64,000 nt of DNA. It comes from Ampullimonas aquatilis. GTDB taxonomy: Bacteria > Pseudomonadota > Gammaproteobacteria > Burkholderiales > Burkholderiaceae_D. The position numbers and the translations under genes were made by a program. The stretch spans positions 1,984,001-2,048,000 of the forward strand of contig NZ_CP183834.1 in NCBI RefSeq assembly GCF_049675895.1, given 5' to 3'. The notes beneath the pieces were generated by a model that had not been told where the DNA came from, made no database searches, and saw only the letters and a list, made by a program, of their open reading frames with translations. This document shows positions 18,441-26,639 of the stretch, piece by piece (within the stretch, counting starts at the first letter, position 1; each line of letters opens with the position of its first letter).

Positions 18441-19208
18441 ATGAAAAAAATGCTGATCGCAACATCCGTACTGGCCGCCTTGGCCGCCAATGCCCAGGCC
18501 GCTGAAATCAAAAAAGATGGCGAATGGCGTGGCGCCGCTGGTCTGGCCTTGTCTTTGGCCTCTGGCAACACCCAATCCAAAAGCTTTGTTGCCAACGCCA
18601 ATGTGGCTTCCATCACCGACACGACCAAATGGGCGATTTACGGTAACTCGATTTCCGGCTCAACCACTTCTGGCAACACCACAGTGAGCAAAGTGCAGTG
18701 GCTGGTTGGTACCAAGTACGATTACAACCTGACACCGGACTATTTTGCTTTTGGCCTGGCCAACCTGGAAGGCGACAAAGGTAAAAACCTGAGTACACGT
18801 GCTACTTTGGGTGCTGGTCTGGGTTACCACGTGATCAAGACCGCGCAAACCACTTTTGACGTATTTGCAGGTCTGGCACAAACTCATGACAAATACCGCA
18901 ACCCACAACTGATCAACAATAATCTGACCAGCAGCCGCAATATGACTGAAGTCATTTTGGGCGAAGAATCCAACCACGTTCTGTCAGAAACCGTGTCACT
19001 GACCCAAAAACTGGTGGTCTATCCCAATCTGTCCAGCGATGGTGGCTACCGTGCAGCATTTGACGCGGGCGTGGCCGTGGCTTTGAACAAGACCATGAAC
19101 CTGAACGTGGGCATCATTGATCGTTATTCCAGCCTGGTTGCGCCGGGCATCAAGAAAAACGATATCGCCCTGTTTACCGGGGTGAGCATCAAACTGGGCA
19201 AGGACTGA
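18441..19208 (+). CDS. Outer-membrane beta-barrel protein, DUF481 (YdiY-like)
   Basis: 255 residues with a clear signal peptide (MKKMLIATSVLAALAANAQA, cleavage after AQA). The mature part is built of alternating short beta strands and turns, contains GLALSLASGNTQSKSF at its start and ends with a beta strand (IALFTGVSIKL), as in DUF481 barrels, which are often called salt-induced outer-membrane proteins. Function is poorly known. The ribosome site AACAGGAGCTACTC just before the ATG is good. It ends into a strong bidirectional terminator, so it is a single-gene unit. Confidence 0.88.
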   Translation: MKKMLIATSVLAALAANAQAAEIKKDGEWRGAAGLALSLASGNTQSKSFVANANVASITDTTKWAIYGNSISGSTTSGNTTVSKVQWLVGTKYDYNLTPDYFAFGLANLEGDKGKNLSTRATLGAGLGYHVIKTAQTTFDVFAGLAQTHDKYRNPQLINNNLTSSRNMTEVILGEESNHVLSETVSLTQKLVVYPNLSSDGGYRAAFDAGVAVALNKTMNLNVGIIDRYSSLVAPGIKKNDIALFTGVSIKLGKD

Positions 19209-19260
19209 TCGACCCCTTTCCTCTTGCAGGCTGCGGCCAGTCTCAGACTGCAGCACCATA

Positions 19261-19292
19261 AAAAAATGGCGAACCGAAGTTCGCCATTTTTT
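19261..19292. terminator. Bidirectional rho-independent terminator
   Basis: A 14-base perfect inverted repeat, AAAAAATGGCGAAC and GTTCGCCATTTTTT, with loop CGAA. T-runs follow on both strands. It lies between the convergent DUF481 gene and the lipoprotein gene and can end transcription of both. Confidence 0.9.
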
Positions 19293-19309
19293 TATGCCTA
19301 ACGCAGCAC

Positions 19310-20605
19310 TTACATGGAATACAGGCGGGTACCGTTCAGGCCACCCGCCAGATAGCTGCCCAGACCAAAGTAGATATTGAAGAGGTCGTTGCTGGTACCG
19401 CTCGCTACGAGCGAAAAAGACGTACCATCACCACTCACAATGGTACCTTGTGCGCCAACGGCCACAAAGCGCGTGCTGTACGTCACCGAATTCAGATTGG
19501 CTGTGGTGATGGGTGTCACAGCAGTCCAGTTCACAACATCCGTACTGGTCAGGATGGTGCCCGCATTACCAACGATCGTATAGATATTGTTGACTGTCGT
19601 TGAATTGTTATCTGGATCACCGAATGTCACACCGTGCAAATCTTCGGCGGTATTGCTGGTACGGGCGGTCCAGCTGGTGCCATCGCTACTGGTCAAGATG
19701 GTACCGCCCGCACCGACTGCGACCAATGTCGTACTGCTGGCCAGCGTGTTGGTGCTGGTCATACCCGTAAATGAGTACACGGCATAGAGATTCTGTGTGG
19801 TATTGGAGGTCTGGGTAGTCCACTTTTGACTATCGGTACTAAACAGGATCGTGCCATTGTCACCTACCGCGACAAAGTTGCCATTGTGCGCTATCACACC
19901 ATTTAATTTATTAGTGACGCCCGAAGTCACTGCCGCCCACTTGGTGGGATCATTCACCGCACTCGTGGTAATGACACCGTTATTGCCCACGGCCACAAAA
20001 CGTTTGACACCGGCAGTCTGGTTAAAGGCAATCGCATTCAAATCATCAGTCACACCGGAGCTGATCGCACTCCAGTCCACGCCCAGGTTACTGATATAAA
20101 GACCACCGGCCCCCGTCACAGCCAAGTAACGATTGACGCCAAAGGCAAAACCATTGAGGTTGTTGGTGCCATTCAAAGGCGCACCCGTGGTCCAGGCAAA
20201 ACCGGCACTGCGTGGCAAGGCCGAGATGGAAGCTGAGGAAGGACCAGCTGGACTGCCGTTCTGAGTCGAGTTGACGATAAACGAGTAGGTTACGCCATTG
20301 GCCAGACCCGACACGATTTGTGGCGAGTTGGCTGACTTGACAATATTGGCCAGCGGTTTGCTCTTGTAATCATCACGCGTGATCGAGTCGGCTGCCGCCA
20401 TGAAAATCCAGTATTCCAGACCGGGTTCCTGCGTCCAGCTCACCACGACTCGGCCATCGCCCGGTGTCACAGTCACATTCTGTGGCGCAGTGGCGGGCGC
20501 ATCAGACTGCCCGCAGGACATCAGCAATAAAGAAGAAAAGAGCGCGGCAAACAAGCCAGCATTACGCAACAGCGAGCGCAAAGGTTTGCGCATGAGGGTT
20601 GGCAT
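19310..20605 (-). CDS. Secreted lipoprotein with fibronectin-III-like domain and Ycf48/BNR-like repeats
   Basis: About 431 residues from the ATG at 20605, which has an AGAAGGA ribosome site about 10 bases upstream. A longer frame to 20692 exists but lacks this site. The signal peptide ends in a lipobox (LLLMSC, Cys acylated). Next comes an Fn3-like domain (APQNVTVTPGDGRVVVSW). Then six or more repeats of the type FVAVGDNGTILFSTDSQKWT follow, with the recurring core VGxxGTILTSxDGxxWT. This pattern is that of Ycf48/BNR-type beta-propellers. It is probably an envelope-anchored binding or assembly protein; partner unknown. It is convergent with the DUF481 gene. Confidence 0.8.
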   Translation of the reverse strand: MPTLMRKPLRSLLRNAGLFAALFSSLLLMSCGQSDAPATAPQNVTVTPGDGRVVVSWTQEPGLEYWIFMAAADSITRDDYKSKPLANIVKSANSPQIVSGLANGVTYSFIVNSTQNGSPAGPSSASISALPRSAGFAWTTGAPLNGTNNLNGFAFGVNRYLAVTGAGGLYISNLGVDWSAISSGVTDDLNAIAFNQTAGVKRFVAVGNNGVITTSAVNDPTKWAAVTSGVTNKLNGVIAHNGNFVAVGDNGTILFSTDSQKWTTQTSNTTQNLYAVYSFTGMTSTNTLASSTTLVAVGAGGTILTSSDGTSWTARTSNTAEDLHGVTFGDPDNNSTTVNNIYTIVGNAGTILTSTDVVNWTAVTPITTANLNSVTYSTRFVAVGAQGTIVSGDGTSFSLVASGTSNDLFNIYFGLGSYLAGGLNGTRLYSM

Positions 20606-20989
20606 CACAAAAAAATCCTTCTCAGACAGGCAGTGAATCAAAAAATTGGGCTGACTAATTGATAAATACTTGATAAACAGCTTGATAAACAATTGACCAG
20701 CAAATAATTATGCAGAAAGCAATAGACCGCGCATTTTACCTGACATTCCCGCTTCGCTTAAATATTTACTTTTTTAAGGAGTATCACCATAAATAGTGCT
20801 ATTAAGTGCGTATCTATTAGCTTAAAAAAAATACATACCCACAGTATATAAATAAAAAAAGACGACCTGACGGTCGTCTCAAGGGGGTGATGAAACTGGC
20901 ACTGTTGAAATTTACAGAACGGCGCGACTAAAGAATGACTAAAGGATTGTTAAGAATTGGCAATCACGCAGTTCATTGAATGCTTTACC
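20606..20989. other. Intergenic region between the lipoprotein gene and the DUF5666 gene
   Basis: 384 bases, AT-rich in the middle. It holds the upstream signals of the lipoprotein gene and the terminator of the DUF5666 gene (20853-20879). A TTAAGGAGTAT sequence at 20774-20784 looks like a ribosome site without a following start codon and resembles sequences in other intergenic regions. No gene was seen. Confidence 0.5.
20853..20879 (-). terminator. Rho-independent terminator of the DUF6502-DUF5666 unit
   Basis: Read on the minus strand: stem AGACGACC / GGTCGTCT (8 bp), 4-base loop, then seven T. It lies about 110 bases after the stop of the DUF5666 gene. Confidence 0.88.
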
Positions 20990-22603
20990 TTATTTCTGAA
21001 AATCCACTTCGGTTGCGGTCACCACGCCCGCGCTGACTGGGCCCTTGACTTTGACAAAAGCACCGTTGGCAATGGTTGCGGCCGTGCCATCCTTAAAGAC
21101 GGTGCTGCTTGTGGTGGTGACTTTCTGGCCAGCTACTCTGAAGTCGGTGGCTGACACGTAGTCGGTCACAAAGCCACGCACCTCGGCCACGGTCACATCA
21201 TCAGAACCGGTCACTTCCACTTTACTGGCCACCAGCACGGGGCCAACCAGCACACCGGTCACTTCCACGAGCGAGCCGTTGGTGGTATTGCCGATGCTCA
21301 GGCTGCCGAAGTTGACTTTGACACCATTGACCTTGAAAGTGGTGGTCGTAGTGTCAAAGTCATACACCACGCCTTTAACATCAATGCTGCCTGAACCACT
21401 GGTTGTGGTGGTTTTCTTGACTTCCAGTTTGGTCGCGGTCAGCACATTACCCGCAATCTTGCCCTTGACCTGCACGATGGCACCATTGGCCAGCGTGCTG
21501 TTGGCGGGTGAAATCACTGCGGTGCTGGCATCGACGGTCACACCCCGGACTTTAAAGCTGGCATTGGAAACAAAGTCGGTGATCGCACCGGTCAATTCGA
21601 GCGCCAGGTCATCCTCATTTTTGAAGAAGCGCACTTCAGTGGCCTTAAGTACCCCATTGGTAATCGTGCCCTTCACTCTGACGCGACGACCATTGATCAG
21701 ATCGGTAGCAGCGCCATTATCAAACGTGGCAGTGCTGGCATCCACAGCTTGTCCAGCCACGGTAAAGCTGGCGGCAGAGACAAAGTTGCCAATCAGGCCG
21801 CCGATTTTCAGCTCGGTCCCATCGCTGCTTTGTTTGAGACGACCACGAATCACTTCGGCCTTGATCACATTATTGGTAATCGCCTGGGTACTCCAGACCG
21901 CCACACGCAGACCATTGCTCAAGCCATTGGGCAAATTGAGCAGGTTTTTGACGGCACTGTAATCGACCACCAGACTGCCCACGGTGAAAGTCTTGTTGGC
22001 CGCATCCAGCGCCGCCACAAAACCGACCACCCGCACCACACCCGTGTTAAAGGGCTTGCGCTCCAGACGGGTGGCCTGAATCACACCAGCCGCATCACGA
22101 TCGCCATGTACCTCAACAATATTGCCCACCGCCAGATCGGCCAGACTGCTCAGGCCTTCCAGGGTGGTTGGCGTGGCCGATCCGGCCGGATTGACCTGCA
22201 CCGTCTGCCCTGCCACCACCAGTTGGCTGGCGGTCAGATCAACTGAATTGACGCGGCCAATCACTTCGGGCTCGATCACAATATGAGTCACCACAGTGCC
22301 ATTGCTGTTGTATTCAATATCCACCTTCTGACCCAGCTTGACTTCAGTCAGCGCGACCGATTTATTGCTGTCTTGCTCAACCTCCACCTGCGCACTGCTG
22401 TCGTCATACTTGATGCCGTCCACAAACACGCTGCCAAAGCCAGTTACCGTGCCACCACCACTACCAGTGCCGCCACTGCTGACACCAGTCAACTGGCTCA
22501 GTCCGCTGCCACCACCACCACAACCAGCCAGAATACTGGCCGTCAGGGTGACCGTCACGCCGACGCGCGACAACCAGCCAGTCAGATTAAAAACGGGTTT
22601 CAT
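20990..22603 (-). CDS. DUF5666-repeat lipoprotein
   Basis: 537 residues. The signal peptide ends in a lipobox (ILAGC) followed by a Gly/Ser-rich linker. The rest is made of five to six repeats of about 70 residues, each of the form VRGxVTDFVSxxxFxVxGxxVDxSxxTxxxxxxxxLxxGxxVxVKGxxxxGVLxAxxV, the DUF5666 pattern. It is Val/Thr-rich and all-beta. Role unknown; likely periplasmic face of the outer membrane. It has a very good ribosome site (AAGGAGAAGTAG before ATG). It follows the DUF6502 gene by 57 bases and ends in a terminator, so the two form an operon. Confidence 0.88.
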   Translation of the reverse strand: MKPVFNLTGWLSRVGVTVTLTASILAGCGGGGSGLSQLTGVSSGGTGSGGGTVTGFGSVFVDGIKYDDSSAQVEVEQDSNKSVALTEVKLGQKVDIEYNSNGTVVTHIVIEPEVIGRVNSVDLTASQLVVAGQTVQVNPAGSATPTTLEGLSSLADLAVGNIVEVHGDRDAAGVIQATRLERKPFNTGVVRVVGFVAALDAANKTFTVGSLVVDYSAVKNLLNLPNGLSNGLRVAVWSTQAITNNVIKAEVIRGRLKQSSDGTELKIGGLIGNFVSAASFTVAGQAVDASTATFDNGAATDLINGRRVRVKGTITNGVLKATEVRFFKNEDDLALELTGAITDFVSNASFKVRGVTVDASTAVISPANSTLANGAIVQVKGKIAGNVLTATKLEVKKTTTTSGSGSIDVKGVVYDFDTTTTTFKVNGVKVNFGSLSIGNTTNGSLVEVTGVLVGPVLVASKVEVTGSDDVTVAEVRGFVTDYVSATDFRVAGQKVTTTSSTVFKDGTAATIANGAFVKVKGPVSAGVVTATEVDFQK

Positions 22604-22660
22604 CTACTTCTCCTTATCGATGAAAAAATGATCGGGGGAACAGTCGTTAATGCCAAGCCT

Positions 22661-23551
22661 TTACAGGTCAGCATCACCACTGAGTGCGGCAATGAATCCG
22701 TCATCGTCGGACATTGGCGCGTTATAAAAATAAATTCCAAAACGCATGCGTTGGTCCTGCTGCTTGACCTTGGCATCGCTTTCACAACATTGGGTGGCAG
22801 TCGAGACCATCACCTTGAATGCTTCGGTCCACAGACTGTGTGCCTTACCGGCCAAAATCCGGATGGATTCTTCTGACAGCTCATCTGCAAACACGCTTTG
22901 CTCCAAAAATGGCGGTGTAGCGCTATTTAAATTGGCCTGCAGGTTGGCGGCACCGGCGGCCAGATGATCTTTTAAATTGCGTGAGAAAAAATAGGCCATT
23001 TCGGCAAAGTCGGCCTGTGGCACAAACGCATTGGCGCAGATTTCAATCTTCTCGCCATTTTGTGTCACCACAGCTAAACGCAGCATTTCTTCCAGTAAAG
23101 TACGCGGATGAATATCGCGCGATACCGCCGCGGCCAGCGAATCAAAAGAAGGATGAGCACCACTGCGGGACAATGCCAGGGGCTTTCCTTGCGCATCACA
23201 AAATTGGGCATCATGACTCCATCGTGTGTAAACCTCGGCGGCGACTGATCCAGCTTTCTTCTGGATCAACGCAGTCTGATCTTCATTTAAAACACGTACA
23301 TCCTTACGATGCACACCTGATAAAACCGACAAGGCACTGTCCGTCACTTTTTTGCCATGCTGGTCCAGCTCGTGGCGCGCCGCTTCCACAAAAGCACTTT
23401 TGAGCGCCTGCGCCAATACCGGCTGCGTCACCCCATTGGCGACCAGCAAACTGATCAAAGGCTTGAGCAATACCAATGACTCCTGCAGCAACAAGTCTGA
23501 ACGACTGCTGGAAGAAGGATCAAGCAAATGGGCTGGCGTAGTGGCATCCAT
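22661..23551 (-). CDS. DUF6502 family protein, possible DNA-binding regulator
   Basis: 296 residues, soluble. The N-terminal third (LLKPLISLLVANGVTQPVLAQALKSAFVEAARHEL, given here as two overlapping parts: LLKPLISLLVANGVTQPV and LAQALKSAFVEAARHEL) looks like a helix-turn-helix. It is followed by SALSVLSGVHRKDVRVL, a segment highly typical of DUF6502. The rest is helical. Members often sit beside DUF5666 genes, as here. A perfect 11-base inverted repeat lies 28 bases upstream of the start (23579-23605), suggesting that the protein, or another regulator, controls the operon. Regulatory role is inference. Confidence 0.75.
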   Translation of the reverse strand: MDATTPAHLLDPSSSSRSDLLLQESLVLLKPLISLLVANGVTQPVLAQALKSAFVEAARHELDQHGKKVTDSALSVLSGVHRKDVRVLNEDQTALIQKKAGSVAAEVYTRWSHDAQFCDAQGKPLALSRSGAHPSFDSLAAAVSRDIHPRTLLEEMLRLAVVTQNGEKIEICANAFVPQADFAEMAYFFSRNLKDHLAAGAANLQANLNSATPPFLEQSVFADELSEESIRILAGKAHSLWTEAFKVMVSTATQCCESDAKVKQQDQRMRFGIYFYNAPMSDDDGFIAALSGDADL

Positions 23552-24079
23552 GGCGGCAATGTCTTACTCGTTGAAATCATTAAATGGGATTATTTCCCAT
23601 TTAATTGGCGTGCGTCAATGACTTTTGTAGTCATTTACAAAATGTTGCGCAATAGATCACATCACCACCCTTTTGGGCTAGTCCGTAGCGTGGAATGATT
23701 TGCCATGCATTCGATTGATTATCCTGAACAACGCTCACACTGCGGCAAGCGTATTGAGATGATGAGCGTGGCAATGACCGATATATCCAAGACAAAACCA
23801 CCAGCTTGCTGAGGCTGGTCTGTGAGGCGGCTCTGGATTGAACACCGCTTTGGGCAACAGACAATGCCAAAGCCTGACGTCACCCACGCCGTATTGTTGG
23901 TGCGCAATTTGCTGCCCCCTGAAGCATCTTTCCAATCCCTTCAAAATGAGCTGAGCCAGTCGTGTTTACTACAAACCGCCTCACCAGAGCTGCTACCTCC
24001 GGCTCAAACCGGAACCAAAGTACGCCACCCGCCCTATCATCCCGCTCCAGCCACGGGCCTGCCAGACTGGAGGCAAGCC
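23552..24079. other. Intergenic region upstream of the DUF6502 and J-domain genes
   Basis: About 528 bases if the J-domain gene starts at 24080. It contains the palindrome 23579-23605 next to the DUF6502 start. Frames cover parts of both strands here, including an upstream extension of the J-domain frame to 23822, but none has a convincing ribosome site or family motif. Confidence 0.45.
23579..23605. promoter_or_regulatory. Perfect palindrome upstream of the DUF6502 gene, likely operator
   Basis: Inverted repeat ATTAAATGGGA - TTATT - TCCCATTTAAT, 11 bp perfect with a 5-base spacer, centred about 41 bases upstream of the DUF6502 start codon. There is no T-run, so it is not a terminator; position and symmetry suit a dimeric repressor site. 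Confidence 0.55.
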
Positions 24080-24640
24080 ATGCCTGAACACGCCACGTCG
24101 ACAAACAAAGAAGAATGGGTCATCTGGAATGGCTCGTTAGGCATCCTCGCCATGGTGACGATTGGCCGGATTGAAGAAAGCGCAGACGGCAGCACCAATG
24201 GCTGCCCCAATAGCAAAAACGCCTGGCTGGATCGCCCCTACGACATGGTCGGCCCCTTTGACTTTGACGAACTGGAAACCAACGGGCGAATCACCTTTGC
24301 CGCCTGCATGGTCATGTCGCGCCAGCGCTGGCAGGATGATCAGGTGCAATTGCGACAGGAAGCCTACGAAATTCGCCGCGCCACGCAGAAACGCATCAAC
24401 CGTGAATATGGACACTTTTTTGAAGGCGGCGGCGGGCAGCAATCCTACCAAAAACCCTTCGACGAACAAGCCTACCGAGCAACACTCAACCTGCCCGTTG
24501 AAGGCGAGCTAGAACCTTCGCAGATTAAAACCGCTTTTCGACGCCGCGCCCAAAAAGTCCACCCCGATGTGGGCGGCACGCATGAACAATTTATTGAGAT
24601 TACCGAAGCGCGCGATGCGCTGTTGGAGATGGTGTCGTAA
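24080..24640 (+). CDS. J-domain (DnaJ-like) protein
   Basis: 186 residues from the ATG at 24080, chosen because GGAGG lies 6 bases upstream; the frame is open back to 23822 without a comparable ribosome site. The C-terminal 50-60 residues form a J domain: LEPSQIKTAFRRRAQKVHPD contains the essential HPD loop, followed by VGGTHEQFIEITEARDALL. J domains stimulate the ATPase of DnaK-type chaperones. The N-terminal part (EEWVIWNGSLGILAMVTIG, PYDMVGPFDFDELETNG) is not a domain I recognise. It is a stand-alone co-chaperone whose client is unknown. Confidence 0.7.
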   Translation: MPEHATSTNKEEWVIWNGSLGILAMVTIGRIEESADGSTNGCPNSKNAWLDRPYDMVGPFDFDELETNGRITFAACMVMSRQRWQDDQVQLRQEAYEIRRATQKRINREYGHFFEGGGGQQSYQKPFDEQAYRATLNLPVEGELEPSQIKTAFRRRAQKVHPDVGGTHEQFIEITEARDALLEMVS

Positions 24641-24712
24641 GTGGCGCTCGCTGGATGACATCCTGATCAACAACCAGTCAGACAACAGCGCATTACTTTA
24701 GCCGAGAGCGCA

Positions 24713-24737
24713 TACTCAAACGAATTTGATTTGAGTA
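24713..24737. repeat. Inverted repeat TACTCAAA / TTTGAGTA
   Basis: Perfect 8-bp inverted repeat at 24713-24720 and 24730-24737 with a 9-base spacer, 73 bases after the J-domain stop. There is no T-run. It may be a weak terminator of the J-domain gene or a protein-binding site. Confidence 0.35.
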
Positions 24738-24738
24738 G

Positions 24739-25017
24739 CATACCCTATATGATGCGACTGGAAGCAGAGTTCGCGTTGACAAGATAATCACCTGGCTAAA
24801 GCTGAGTGCGAAGAGACTCAACGAACCTAGGCCCAACGCGTCTGCTGGGTATGCGCAGCTCAATGAGGAAGGTCTCGAGGTGTATTTCCGCGAGTTTCCC
24901 CAAGCTTCCCGAAGAGGAGCCGAACGAGTAACGGCAAAACGTTGGTTTGCGACACCTAACGTCGGAGTTGACCGTCCGGTATTTTATAGAAGTGCCGCTC
25001 TAATATATGCCCCCTAA
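24739..25017 (+). pseudogene. Start-less 92-codon open frame, possible gene or cassette remnant
   Basis: After a TAG at 24736-24738 the frame stays open for 92 codons to TAA at 25015-25017. No ATG or TTG occurs in frame, and the only GTG lies mid-way. The peptide is plausible protein-like sequence (KIITWLKLSAKRLNEPRPNA ... GVDRPVFYRSAALIYAP) but matches no family I know. The stop codon falls inside an attC-like R'' core, as in many integron cassettes. It may equally be a chance frame. Confidence 0.35.
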
Positions 25018-25081
25018 CGTAAAAGTAACCGGCGCCACACGGCTTTATAGCGCAGCGTCTGCGTTGACTGCCGGGTTGGGT
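25012..25081 (+). repeat. attC-like recombination site (tentative)
   Basis: Seen: CCCTAAC (25012-25018), 6-base spacer GTAAAA, GTAAC (25025-25029), a 34-base centre, GTTGAC (25063-25068), 6-base spacer TGCCGG, and GTTGGGT (25075-25081). GTTGGGT fits the R' consensus GTTRRRY; CCCTAAC differs from RYYYAAC at its first base. GTAAC and GTTGAC can pair with one extrahelical base, as in attC L boxes. Length of 70 bases is in the attC range. No integrase gene is in the window, so this is a structural guess. Confidence 0.3.
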
Positions 25082-25089
25082 GTCTGCCA

Positions 25090-25803
25090 CTAGCGAGCAT
25101 GTGACTCGATCTCTACTTGTTCCAGCCACTCGACAAATCGACCAACTTCAGTCAGCGCAGAAAAGAGTCTTTCCGATGAAACATTGATTGTCGGCGGTAT
25201 GAGCCATGTACATTGACCATCTTCTTCGGCGAGGAGCGCTCGTTCCTTCTCATCAAGAAAGAATGGATGCGGCGGGAGCTTCTGTAAGTCGTCGTCCGAG
25301 TAGTGCATACTCTGACATGTGATTGACTCTGGGTGTTGAATCCTGTTTCTAGCAAGAACCAATTCTTCGAGGATGGCAAGATTGACTGGCCCATCTTCAA
25401 ATCGTATAGAAACACGGCAAGCGAAATATGCCTTGTAGCCGTTGAACCAGCCCTTCTTGAAATCTGGCTTCAGAGAATCATCAACAGCGATTCCGATATG
25501 GCGTTCCTTAGTCTTGAAGTAAAGGTGCAACGTAGCAGCAAGCATCGAAATGCACGAGTGACCCAGAACTTGAAGGGACTCATTAGCCTCAAGCCATTTC
25601 TCAAGGAACGGAGGTTCGCCGTCTTCGCTGTATGGTGGAATGAAGGGCTCTACCTTGGCCTCAATCCTTCGCTTGCGTTCAATATATGACTCAGATGCCG
25701 TGACGTAAAGCTGCCTGATGAAAGCAATTCGACGATTTAAGAAAAAGGAGACATCCATAGGCAGTATGTTAATAGGTTCGCTTACCAGTAGACCGCCGTC
25801 CAC
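25090..25803 (-). CDS. Unknown protein with HEPN-type RNxxxH motif
   Basis: 237 residues if started at GTG 25803, which overlaps the upstream stop (TAG/GTG share one base); an ATG at 25758 gives 222 residues. It is soluble, mostly helical, with a long helix rich in Arg/Glu at the N-terminus (NRRIAFIRQLYVTASESYIE). The segment LEELVLARNRIQHPE contains R-N-R-I-Q-H, an exact fit to the catalytic RNxxxH of HEPN ribonucleases, found in many toxins and antiphage proteins. The rest resembles no family I can name. It is coupled to the upstream membrane-protein gene, and base use is AT-richer than in the neighbours. HEPN membership is inference from one motif. Confidence 0.6.
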   Translation of the reverse strand: MDGGLLVSEPINILPMDVSFFLNRRIAFIRQLYVTASESYIERKRRIEAKVEPFIPPYSEDGEPPFLEKWLEANESLQVLGHSCISMLAATLHLYFKTKERHIGIAVDDSLKPDFKKGWFNGYKAYFACRVSIRFEDGPVNLAILEELVLARNRIQHPESITCQSMHYSDDDLQKLPPHPFFLDEKERALLAEEDGQCTWLIPPTINVSSERLFSALTEVGRFVEWLEQVEIESHAR

Positions 25804-26639
25804 TAGCCATTAGAAATTATCTGCAACTGAAAGTCATCTTGACAAATGGCCATGAATCGTGAACCGAGACCAGACAAATATTCCGACAACCCTCGTAGAG
25901 CTTGATGTATTGCTCTTGCATTTTCCGTCAAATAAAAATCCGATGCATACTGGATTAGAAGATTCGTTGACGAATTCTCTTCGATGCTCTTAATTTCACG
26001 CTCAATGGCGATGGAGAAGTTCAAAGTGATCAGTTTGTGATTTTGAATTAAATCTTTGCTTAGCCAAGGCATGGTGGAGCATAGTTCGTCGACAATTCCA
26101 CTTTCTACATCTTTAAGAACTTCAGCGTCGGCGTGAAGGAGGACTTTTGCATAGCAATGGAATGCGCCTGTTATCAAATTCGTGAAAAGTAATTGCAGAA
26201 AGCCAGGGTTGCTCTGAACATTCTTCAAAAATGTCTCTTCGAGCAACGAAGGTGCTTCTCTTGAGATATATTCACCGCATTGACTTATCCCAAACTGAAA
26301 TCCAAGTCTCGCAATTTCGCGCCCAAACTCAATAGGTAACAACTCGTTTTTTTGAAAAATGGAAGAGTTACCAACTTTGAAAAAAGTCATTTTTTGGGGA
26401 GATATCTGCAAAGTCTTTACGGAAAGAGAATGCTCGTAGGCTCGTATTAGTGCCTTATCTTCTTTTTTAAGAAAGGCACTCAATACACCAAGTGACATCA
26501 GACCGGATACGGTACCGATTAGTCCGCCACTGACAAGGCCCATGAGAAAATGACCATCTTTGGCAACAGTGATAAAGACTCCCCCGCAAACCATTGCACC
26601 GAACAACATTGCAATAGTCATTGCTGTTTTCATATCCAT
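25803..26639 (-). CDS. Unknown membrane protein with two N-terminal transmembrane segments
   Basis: About 278 residues from the ATG at 26639 (GAGAGGA about 10 bases upstream; an in-frame start at 26684 is possible). Two hydrophobic segments at the N-terminus (AMTIAMLFGAMVCGGVFITV and FLMGLVSGGLIGTVSGLMSL) are followed by about 215 mostly helical cytoplasmic residues without known motifs. The two-helix anchor plus soluble domain layout is seen in many effector and sensor proteins. Its stop overlaps the start of the HEPN-motif gene, so the two are surely coexpressed. Composition is AT-rich. Function unknown. Confidence 0.6.
   Translation of the reverse strand: MDMKTAMTIAMLFGAMVCGGVFITVAKDGHFLMGLVSGGLIGTVSGLMSLGVLSAFLKKEDKALIRAYEHSLSVKTLQISPQKMTFFKVGNSSIFQKNELLPIEFGREIARLGFQFGISQCGEYISREAPSLLEETFLKNVQSNPGFLQLLFTNLITGAFHCYAKVLLHADAEVLKDVESGIVDELCSTMPWLSKDLIQNHKLITLNFSIAIEREIKSIEENSSTNLLIQYASDFYLTENARAIHQALRGLSEYLSGLGSRFMAICQDDFQLQIISNG

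Larger units (their letters stand above)
24641..25089. other. Non-coding stretch with truncated frame and attC-like site
   Basis: 449 bases between the J-domain gene and the unknown two-gene block. It contains an 8-bp inverted repeat (24713-24737), a start-less open frame (24739-25017) and an attC-like sequence (25012-25081), described separately. No intact gene. Confidence 0.5.

Noticed and set aside
23822..24079. N-terminal extension of the J-domain protein
   Set aside because: Open frame, but no good ribosome site; GGAGG stands 6 bases before the ATG at 24080.
24955..25081. attC site in the opposite (minus) orientation
   Set aside because: R-like cores exist on that strand too (for example GTTAGGT at 24954-24960), but the spacing to pairable L boxes is not that of attC.
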